19,868 nt of DNA from DASRHK01 sp035650495 (GTDB taxonomy: Bacteria > Pseudomonadota > Gammaproteobacteria > Nevskiales > Nevskiaceae): contig DASRHK010000053.1 in NCBI GenBank assembly GCA_035650495.1, positions 1 through 19,868 of the forward strand, in the 5' to 3' direction. The notes below the pieces were generated by a model. The model was not told where the DNA came from, ran no database searches, and worked only from the letters and a program-made list of their open reading frames with translations. Position 1 is the stretch's first letter. Every line of letters begins with the position of its first letter. The translations under genes were made by a program, and so were the position numbers. Shown in pieces: positions 15,093 to 19,868 of this stretch.

Positions 15093-16313
15093 ATGCCTGC
15101 CATGAACAATCCGAACGATCTCAAGACCGGCGCCGGCGTGATGCAGGTGTTCAGCGGCTTGTCCGCCGACGAGCAGAACATCCTCGACTCCGCCGATCGC
15201 TTCGCGCGCGAAGCGCTGTATCCGCTCGCGCAGAAGATGGACGACGAAGAATGGTGGCCCAAGGAGATCTTCCCGAAGATCGGCGACACCGGCTACTTCG
15301 GCATCACCGCGCCGGAAGCGTACGGCGGATCGAATCTCGATCTCATGGCGAGCGGCCTCGTGCTGCAGGCGTTCGCGCGCTGGAACCATGCGCTCGCGCT
15401 CGCCTGGGTCGCGCACGAGAACCTCTGCCTGCACAACATCCTTCGCAATGCGAACGAAGCGCAGAAGAAGAAATACGTACCTGGCTTGCTCAAGGGCAAG
15501 CTCGTCGGCGCGCTCGGATTGACCGAGCCGGGCGCCGGCTCCGACGCGCTCGGCTCGATGCGCACGACGGCGCGGCGCGAAGGCGGTCACTACGTGCTGA
15601 ACGGCGGCAAGATCTTCATCACCAATGGTCCCGTCGCCGACGTGCTGCTGGTCTACGCGAAGACCGACAAGGAGCGCGGGTCGATGGGCATCTCGGCGTT
15701 CATCGTCGAGAAAGACACGCCGGGGTTCCGCGTCGCGCAGAAGCTCACCAAGATGGGCTTCCGCGGCAGCCAGACCGCCGAGCTCGTGTTCGAGGATTGC
15801 AAGGTGCCGGCCGAGAATCTCGTCGGCGACGAGAACAAGGGCGTGAAGGTCGTGATGAGCGGGCTCGACCTCGAGCGCGCGATGATCTCGCCGCTGTGCC
15901 TGGGCATCGCCGAGCGGGCGCTGCGGTTGTCGATCGACTACGCGCGCACGCGCAAGCAGTTCGGCCAGCCCATCTCCAACTTCCAGATGATCCGCGCCAA
16001 GCTCGCCGACATGTTCGTGTGGGTCGAAGCGATGCGCGTGTTCACCTACCAGACGCTGCGCGCGGCGTCGACGCTCGACGAGCACGGTGGCGGCCGCGGC
16101 GACATTCACATGCTCACCGCAGCGTCGGTGATGTACGCCGCCGAGACGATGAACAAGGTGCTGAACGAGGCGATGCAGATCCACGGCGGCACCGGCTACA
16201 TCTGGGAGTCGGAAGTGAATCGGCTCTATCGTGCGATCAAGCTGCTCGAGATCGGCGCCGGCACGACGGAAGTGCGCAAGATCATCATCAGCGAAGAGCT
16301 GCTCAAGTCGTGA
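15093..16313 (+). CDS. Acyl-CoA dehydrogenase, isovaleryl-CoA dehydrogenase type
   Basis: 406-residue FAD-dependent acyl-CoA dehydrogenase that introduces an alpha-beta double bond. Motifs: LTEPGAGSD (143-151), FITNGPVAD (175-183), DYARTRKQFGQPI (282-294) and QIHGGTGY (362-369). The catalytic Glu is probably Glu261 in SGLDLER (256-262), the place used by isovaleryl-CoA dehydrogenase, whereas the position used by medium-chain enzymes lies in IGAGTTEVRK and has no Glu. This favours branched-chain substrates such as isovaleryl-CoA or citronellyl-CoA and agrees with the nearby methylcrotonyl/geranyl-type carboxylase. Two starts (15093, 15102) lack good ribosome binding sites; the longer is given. 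The next gene overlaps by 4 bases. Confidence 0.92.
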   Translation: MPAMNNPNDLKTGAGVMQVFSGLSADEQNILDSADRFAREALYPLAQKMDDEEWWPKEIFPKIGDTGYFGITAPEAYGGSNLDLMASGLVLQAFARWNHALALAWVAHENLCLHNILRNANEAQKKKYVPGLLKGKLVGALGLTEPGAGSDALGSMRTTARREGGHYVLNGGKIFITNGPVADVLLVYAKTDKERGSMGISAFIVEKDTPGFRVAQKLTKMGFRGSQTAELVFEDCKVPAENLVGDENKGVKVVMSGLDLERAMISPLCLGIAERALRLSIDYARTRKQFGQPISNFQMIRAKLADMFVWVEAMRVFTYQTLRAASTLDEHGGGRGDIHMLTAASVMYAAETMNKVLNEAMQIHGGTGYIWESEVNRLYRAIKLLEIGAGTTEVRKIIISEELLKS

Positions 16314-17158
16314 CCGATGTCGCGACGCTGAATTCTCCGGAGCATCTCTGGACCGCGCCGACGGTCTATCGCTCCGATCTCTTCAAGGGAAAAATTGCGT
16401 TGGTCTCCGGCGGCGGCAGCGGCATCGGGCGCGCGACGTCGCTCCTCTTCGCGCGACTCGGCGCGACCGTGGTCATCTGCGGACGCACGCCGGAGAAGCT
16501 CGACGTCGTCGCAAACTTCGCGAAGAGCAAAGGCGCGACGATGCGCGCAATCACGACGAACATCCGCGAAGCCGATCAGGTCGACGCGCTTTACAAGCAG
16601 ATCGAAGCCGAATTCGGCGGGCTCGATTTCGTCGTGAACAACGCGGGCGGACAGTTCCCCTCGCCGGCGATCGACATCCCACCGAAAGGATGGAGCGCGG
16701 TGGTCAACAACAATCTCAACGGCACCTGGCTGATGATGCAGCGCGCCGCGCAGCACTGGCGCGATCGCAAGCGCGGCGGATCGATCCTCAACATCATCGC
16801 GGTGACCGAGCGCGGCATGCCCGGCGTCGCGCACACAATGGCGGCGCGCGCGGGAATCATCGGGGCGACGCGCACGGTCGCGGTCGAATGGGCACCGCTG
16901 AACATCCGGGTGAATTGCCTCGCGCCGGGACTCACCGCGACCGAAGGGCTCGAGGTCTATCCGCCCGAGGCGCAGAAGGAATTTCCGCTCGCGAATCCGA
17001 TGCGGCGTCCGGGCACGCCGATGGAGATCGCGGAGGCTTGCGTGTATCTCAGCGCGCCATCAGGCGGCTTCGTCACCGGCGAGGTGCTGACGGTCGACGG
17101 TGGCGGCAAGCTCTGGGGCGAGCTGTGGACCGCGGGGCGTCCGGACTACTTCAGGTAA
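16310..17158 (+). CDS. SDR oxidoreductase, trans-2-enoyl-CoA reductase / citronellal-dehydrogenase type
   Basis: 282-residue SDR. The Rossmann motif SGGGSGIG is at 33-40 and NNAGG at 110-114. The usual YxxxK is replaced by T176-M-A-A-R180 in AHTMAARAG. The same H-[ST]-x-A-A-R-A-G pattern is typical of peroxisomal trans-2-enoyl-CoA reductase (PECR) and of AtuG-like proteins annotated as citronellol/citronellal dehydrogenases, so the change is a family trait, not decay. The C-terminal VDGGGKLWGELW also fits that group. It starts at GTG 16310, overlapping the dehydrogenase stop as GTGA; the long upstream open frame is an overlap artefact. Reduction of an enoyl-CoA or oxidation of an alcohol/aldehyde intermediate are both possible. 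Confidence 0.88.
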   Translation: MTDVATLNSPEHLWTAPTVYRSDLFKGKIALVSGGGSGIGRATSLLFARLGATVVICGRTPEKLDVVANFAKSKGATMRAITTNIREADQVDALYKQIEAEFGGLDFVVNNAGGQFPSPAIDIPPKGWSAVVNNNLNGTWLMMQRAAQHWRDRKRGGSILNIIAVTERGMPGVAHTMAARAGIIGATRTVAVEWAPLNIRVNCLAPGLTATEGLEVYPPEAQKEFPLANPMRRPGTPMEIAEACVYLSAPSGGFVTGEVLTVDGGGKLWGELWTAGRPDYFR

Positions 17159-17283
17159 TTGAGCGCGTAGACGTCGTTCGCCGCAATCTCTTCGAGCTGG
17201 TGCTGTCGGCGCTTCCACAGCACGAACAGCACGACACCGGTGATCGCGAGCTTGATGCCGAGCCCGTAGAGGACGTACTTCAT
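17146..17283 (-). CDS. Small single-pass membrane protein (45 residues)
   Basis: A 45-residue frame from ATG 17283 with one hydrophobic segment (about residues 4-23, YGLGIKLAITGVVLFVLW) followed by a basic KRRQHQ and a polar tail ending ALNYLK. It starts 10 bases after the lipoprotein gene on the same strand, consistent with an operon. No clear Shine-Dalgarno precedes it, which lowers confidence. Its 3' end overlaps the convergent SDR gene by 13 bases. Function unknown. Confidence 0.5.
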   Translation of the reverse strand: MKYVLYGLGIKLAITGVVLFVLWKRRQHQLEEIAANDVYALNYLK

Positions 17284-17293
17284 GCGTTGCAGT

Positions 17294-17485
17294 CTAGCGC
17301 GTCTGCGTACGCAAGCGCTCCGGCGGATGCACCCAGTAGACGTCGACGCCGCTCATGCGCGCCTCGTAGTCGACCGCGGCCATCTTCGCGCAATCGATGC
17401 GAGTACAGTTGTCATGAGCGGTGAATGTGCTGGTGCTGGCGCAAGCCGACAGCAGGAGCAACGCGAGAACAGGAATCAGGCGCAT
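17294..17485 (-). CDS. Small lipoprotein (63 residues)
   Basis: The ATG at 17485 follows an excellent ribosome binding site (AAAGGAGG) and encodes a type II signal peptide MRLIPVLALLLLSAC with lipobox L-S-A-C, so Cys15 should be lipidated. The mature part is only about 48 residues, with two further Cys (DNCTRIDC) that could form a disulfide and a YWVHPPERLRTQTR end. No family recognised. It is followed 10 bases later by the 45-residue membrane protein and preceded by the OmpW-like gene. Confidence 0.7.
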   Translation of the reverse strand: MRLIPVLALLLLSACASTSTFTAHDNCTRIDCAKMAAVDYEARMSGVDVYWVHPPERLRTQTR

Positions 17486-17536
17486 GCGAGCCTCCTTTAC
17501 AGCCACCCGCTTCGACTATACGCCCGGTCCGCGCAA

Positions 17537-18349
17537 CTAAAAAAGGTATCCCAGCAGTAAGCCGGTGACGAGCGCGTCGACGTGGATGCGCACCTGGCTG
17601 GTCGACAGCAGAGACCCATCGGAGGCGTGGATGTCCACGCGCGTGCGCGTCGCGAATGGCGCGAATGCCGCGGAGCCGACAACGAGCCAGTGCTTCGCGA
17701 ATCGCCAAGGCATTCCGGCTCCGACGACCGGCGCGAAGAGCGGATGCGGATCGATCGACACCGACGTCGGACCGGGCTTGCCTGCGGCGAGCGCCATCTC
17801 GCGTCCGACACGCGCGTTCAGCTGATTTTCGAACGCCGGATTGAGTCGCGCCTGCGTGAACCAGGTGTAGGTGAAGCCGACGTTCACGAACGGCTCGCAG
17901 CGCGAGCTCAGTTCGAAGTGATACGCGAGCATCAGCGCCGGGCTCCACTGTCGTGCGGAGCCGAGCGGATTCACCGACGGATCCCGCAGATTCACCGCGA
18001 GCAACGGACCCGCTGCGCCGCCGGGCGAGACCGTTCCCTGGCCGAACACGCTGATCCGCGCCGGAATGCCGCCTGCGAAATCGACAGTCCAGTGATCGGC
18101 GAAGAAATGCGTGAGGTTCAGGCCGAGCGTGTCGACGCTGGTCAGCGACGACGAGGTTCCGTTCGAGTCGAACGAATCGGGAACGCCGAGCAACCGGCCG
18201 ACGACGGTCGGCTGCAGATCGGTGTGGATCGCGTTGGTCGTGCCCAGCGTCTGCACGTGCACCCAGCCCGCGGTGACGAGCGTGTCGCCCGCGTGTTGTG
18301 CGTGTGCGTCCGCGAAAGCGCAGAGGCCGAAGAGAACCGCGAGACGCCT
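17537..18349 (-). CDS. OmpW-family outer-membrane protein, start codon not evident
   Basis: The frame encodes an OmpW-like eight-stranded outer-membrane barrel: signal peptide RLAVLFGLCAFADAHA, mature start QHAGDTLVTAGWVHVQTLG, strands such as LTHFFADHWTVDFAGGIP and PALMLAYHF, and a terminal LLLGYLF with C-terminal Phe. OmpW proteins are thought to pass small hydrophobic molecules. The first in-frame ATG/GTG is the GTG at 18262, which would discard the signal peptide and part of the first strand. At the expected start (18349) the codon is AGG, one base from ATG, directly at the stop of the upstream gene. Either a rare start codon is used, the base is an error, or the gene has lost its start. 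The coordinates here mark the presumed coding extent. Confidence 0.65.
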   Translation of the reverse strand, partial: RRLAVLFGLCAFADAHAQHAGDTLVTAGWVHVQTLGTTNAIHTDLQPTVVGRLLGVPDSFDSNGTSSSLTSVDTLGLNLTHFFADHWTVDFAGGIPARISVFGQGTVSPGGAAGPLLAVNLRDPSVNPLGSARQWSPALMLAYHFELSSRCEPFVNVGFTYTWFTQARLNPAFENQLNARVGREMALAAGKPGPTSVSIDPHPLFAPVVGAGMPWRFAKHWLVVGSAAFAPFATRTRVDIHASDGSLLSTSQVRIHVDALVTGLLLGYLF

Positions 18350-18737
18350 ACTCCTCGACCCAGACTTCCTTGTGCACGCCGAAGCGGCAGTCCTTGTACG
18401 CGTCGTTCAGCTCCTTGGTGAGCGCGAGGCATTCCTCGTGCGAGCGGCCGGGGATGTCGACGGTGTTCCAGTGACCCTTCGGCGTCGGGGTCGGAGTGGC
18501 GGGTGGTTGCGATTCCGGTTCAGGTTGCGCCTGTGCCTGCGGCGCCGGCGCTGGCTCCGGAGCCGAGGCTGGAGCCGGAGCAGCAGGCACCGCCGCGGCC
18601 GGAGCCGGCAACGATTCCGACGACGGAAAGCCGATCAGGTAAATCCACAGCGCCCAGCTGCCGACCGCTGCGCCGGCGATGAACGTCAGGACGAAGTACA
18701 GCGGCGTCAGCGAAGAGCGCGGCCGCTCATTGCTCAT
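18348..18737 (-). CDS. Single-pass membrane protein with Pro/Ala-rich linker
   Basis: 129-residue protein: a short cytoplasmic N-terminus, one transmembrane helix (about 13-36), a Pro/Ala/Glu/Gln-rich spacer (about 44-86) and a small C-terminal domain (88-129) with Cys103 and Cys117 and an acidic end WVEE. The layout resembles periplasm-spanning anchors such as TonB-like or SPOR-like proteins, but no such domain is recognised. The ATG at 18737 lies within the end of the upstream lipoprotein gene, with GGAAAG upstream, giving an 11-base overlap. The stop lies at the presumed OmpW start. Function unknown. Confidence 0.7.
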   Translation of the reverse strand: MSNERPRSSLTPLYFVLTFIAGAAVGSWALWIYLIGFPSSESLPAPAAAVPAAPAPASAPEPAPAPQAQAQPEPESQPPATPTPTPKGHWNTVDIPGRSHEECLALTKELNDAYKDCRFGVHKEVWVEE

Positions 18738-19053
18738 TGCAGCTTTCCATCGCCATGTGCCGGAAGCTCCAGTGATCCTCGAGCTTGGCGTATTCGTACA
18801 CCATCGCGGCACCGCACGCGGGACTGTTGAGGCCGCCCGCATAGATGCACGCGAGAAGCCGATCGTCGCCTTTCTTGAACCAGAGCGCGTCGGACTCGTT
18901 GGGCAGGCCTTCCATCGCGAGCAGCTCGCCGGCATTCGGCGGCGGCGAGGTCAGGCGCGACCATTTGGCACCGGCGAGATCGCTGCAGTGACGCATCGCG
19001 TCGCTCGCGCAGCCGGTGAGCGTGACGAGAAGAGCTGCGAGGAGGGTGCGCAT
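18727..19053 (-). CDS. Lipoprotein, uncharacterised (108 residues)
   Basis: Starts at ATG 19053 after AGGAGCTCC with a type II signal peptide MRTLLAALLVTLTGC (lipobox L-T-G-C, Cys15). The mature part of about 94 residues has several further Cys and a compact mixed composition (ALWFKKGDDRLLACIY, GAAMVYEYAKLEDHWSF). The pattern of a hydrophobic-plus-Cys strand containing W-F-K and an ending that reports on a measured value recalls small xanthomonad/gammaproteobacterial envelope lipoproteins, but no named family is recognised. It is the first gene of the leftward envelope run, starting shortly after the tRNA terminator. Confidence 0.75.
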   Translation of the reverse strand: MRTLLAALLVTLTGCASDAMRHCSDLAGAKWSRLTSPPPNAGELLAMEGLPNESDALWFKKGDDRLLACIYAGGLNSPACGAAMVYEYAKLEDHWSFRHMAMESCNEQ

Positions 19054-19095
19054 CGAAAAAGGAGCTCCTCGTTGTCCGCAATGCCTCGTCGGCAG

Positions 19096-19122
19096 AAAAA
19101 AACGCCCCGATGAACGGGGCGT
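19096..19122 (-). terminator. Intrinsic terminator of the tRNA-His/tRNA-Lys unit
   Basis: ACGCCCCG and CGGGGCGT form an 8-bp perfect stem with a 5-base loop, followed on the minus strand by a run of seven T. It begins eight bases past the tRNA-Lys CCA end. Confidence 0.92.
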
Positions 19123-19129
19123 CGTCGTT

Positions 19130-19205
19130 TGGTGGGCTGTGTAGGAGTCGAACCTACGACCTATTGATTAAGAGTCAACTGCTCTACCAACTGAGCTAAC
19201 AGCCC
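19130..19205 (-). tRNA. tRNA-Lys (anticodon CTT)
   Basis: Full cloverleaf: acceptor GGGCTGT/ACAGCCC, D arm GCTC/GAGC, anticodon loop CTCTTAA giving CTT (Lys), T arm GTAGG-TTCGACT-CCTAC, discriminator A, and an encoded CCA. The first anticodon-stem pair is a G-U wobble. It lies 36 bases after tRNA-His and ends just before the terminator, so the two tRNAs are probably co-transcribed. Confidence 0.97.
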
Positions 19206-19241
19206 GTACGTAACCTTTGACGCATTTTACCGCGAACGATC

Positions 19242-19319
19242 TGGGGTGGCCGAGGGGACTCGAACCCCCGACAACCAGAATCACAATCTGGGACTCTAAC
19301 CAACTGAGCTACGGCCACC
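19242..19319 (-). tRNA. tRNA-His (anticodon GTG)
   Basis: Cloverleaf with the extra 5' G of tRNA-His (pairing with discriminator C), acceptor GTGGCCG/CGGCCAC, anticodon arm CCAGA-TTGTGAT-TCTGG giving GTG, T arm GGGGG-TTCGAGT-CCCCT (last pair G-U), and encoded CCA. First gene of the tRNA pair. Confidence 0.97.
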
Positions 19320-19331
19320 GTAGGGGCGCGC

Positions 19332-19360
19332 ATCTTACCAGACGGCCCCGCTCCCTTGAA
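19332..19360 (-). promoter_or_regulatory. Promoter of the tRNA pair
   Basis: TAAGAT (-10, 19332-19337) and TTCAAG (-35, 19355-19360) are 17 bases apart. The stretch after the -10 is GC-rich (GCGCGCCCC), the usual discriminator of stringently controlled stable-RNA promoters. The -10 lies 12 bases before the tRNA-His 5' end. Confidence 0.5.
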
Positions 19361-19364
19361 GCTT

Positions 19365-19868
19365 TTATCGCTCCAGCGCGATCACGAGCACGGCAAGCAG
19401 CAGCAACAGCCCGCCGACGATGCGATCCTCGTGATGCTCGAGCGCCTCGAGCTTCAGCCGCTGGATCCCGATCAGGCCCAAAGCCGTGAACGCGAGCATG
19501 CCCGCGATGCAGCCGACGAGCAGCACCGCCGACAGCGCGATGAACCCGCCCCAGCCGAGCGACACGCCGCTCAGGTACACCGGCAGGAACGCTTCGCACG
19601 GCGACAGCGCGAGCATCGCGATCAATCCGGTGATCACGGCGCGATCGGTCCGGCTCTGCGCGGGCTTGGGGCGATACGCCGAGAGCACGTGCGGATGCTC
19701 GTGCGCATCCTCGTCGGCGTGATCACCATGCCCGTGACCGTGGCCATGATGATGGTGATGGCCGTGATGGTGATGGCCGCCCGCCGGCCGCAAGATGTAG
19801 TAGGACCCGAAGCAAGCCAGCGCGAATCCGACGACCCAGGGGAAGACCTGACCGGTCCAATGCTCCAC
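19365..19868 (-). CDS. His-rich membrane protein, metal-transporter-like, partial
   Basis: 167 residues to the window edge; a GTG coincides with the last bases, so the true N-terminus probably lies outside. The protein has about five hydrophobic helices and, between the first and second visible ones, a loop with a His/Gly/Asp tract (HHHHGHHHHHGHGHGHGDH, then DEDAHEHPH). After it comes MLALSPCEAFLPVYLSG, an S-P-C helix-break motif seen in several transporter families (TauE/SafE-like, NicO/RcnA-like, CcdA-like). The His tract points to binding of Ni, Co or Zn, so metal transport is likely, but the family is not certain. The stop lies just upstream of the tRNA promoter. Confidence 0.75.
   Translation of the reverse strand: MEHWTGQVFPWVVGFALACFGSYYILRPAGGHHHHGHHHHHGHGHGHGDHADEDAHEHPHVLSAYRPKPAQSRTDRAVITGLIAMLALSPCEAFLPVYLSGVSLGWGGFIALSAVLLVGCIAGMLAFTALGLIGIQRLKLEALEHHEDRIVGGLLLLLAVLVIALER

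Noticed and set aside
15068..17158. Open frame suggesting an ACAD-SDR fusion
   Set aside because: The first part is the dehydrogenase gene read out of frame; the SDR begins at the GTG at 16310.
19725..19785. Short tandem DNA repeat or CRISPR-like array
   Set aside because: The periodic gatggtgatg pattern is the coding of the His tract in the transporter-like protein.

Overview
The window is GC-rich and gene-dense, with no gene-free stretch over 300 bases. It looks like chromosome of a proteobacterium, probably a gammaproteobacterium of a xanthomonad, Nevskiales or Steroidobacter-like lineage. The support is modest: a REP element with a GTAGGAGC head, tRNAs with encoded CCA, an OmpW-like barrel, and outer-membrane proteins with C-terminal Phe. 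No taxonomic search was possible.

Layout. (1) 1-1327 (-): secreted GloVer-repeat protein cut by the left edge. (2) 1426-6326 (-): an HSL-type esterase, a PrpE-like acyl-CoA synthetase overlapping it by 4 nt, and a DUF1302 outer-membrane protein. (3) 6401-7177 (+): four-repeat membrane protein of COG4705 type. (4) 7167-12780 (-): a tightly overlapping operon of enoyl-CoA hydratase-like protein, TetR regulator, biotin carboxylase, separate biotinyl subunit, APS kinase (cysC) and acyl-CoA carboxyltransferase. (5) 12781-12846: divergent promoter region with a perfect 15-bp palindrome, the best candidate TetR operator. (6) 12847-17158 (+): SDR of dihydropteridine-reductase type, a structured leader with a 33-codon ORF, SnoaL-like protein, second enoyl-CoA hydratase, REP element, isovaleryl-CoA-dehydrogenase-type ACAD, and SDR of the trans-2-enoyl-CoA reductase / citronellal dehydrogenase type. 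(7) 17146-19053 (-): a run of envelope genes (two lipoproteins, a single-pass protein, an OmpW-like barrel without a visible start codon, a 45-residue membrane protein). (8) 19096-19360 (-): tRNA-His and tRNA-Lys with promoter and intrinsic terminator. (9) 19365-19868 (-): His-rich metal-transporter-like protein cut by the right edge.

How it fits together. Blocks 2 to 6 look like one catabolic island: ester hydrolysis, CoA activation, dehydrogenation at a branched acyl chain, biotin-dependent carboxylation, hydration, and SDR steps, with a TetR switch. The gene content parallels the leucine/isovalerate (liu) and acyclic-terpene (atu) pathways, but it is not either canonical cluster. No HMG-CoA lyase is present, the carboxylase alpha chain is split into two genes, and an APS kinase sits between the carboxylase subunits. 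The substrate is unknown. The most unusual signals are the embedded cysC, the alpha-chain fission whose Shine-Dalgarno lies within the final codons of the upstream gene, and the leader-ORF/inverted-repeat element that appears to mask the SnoaL gene's ribosome binding site.
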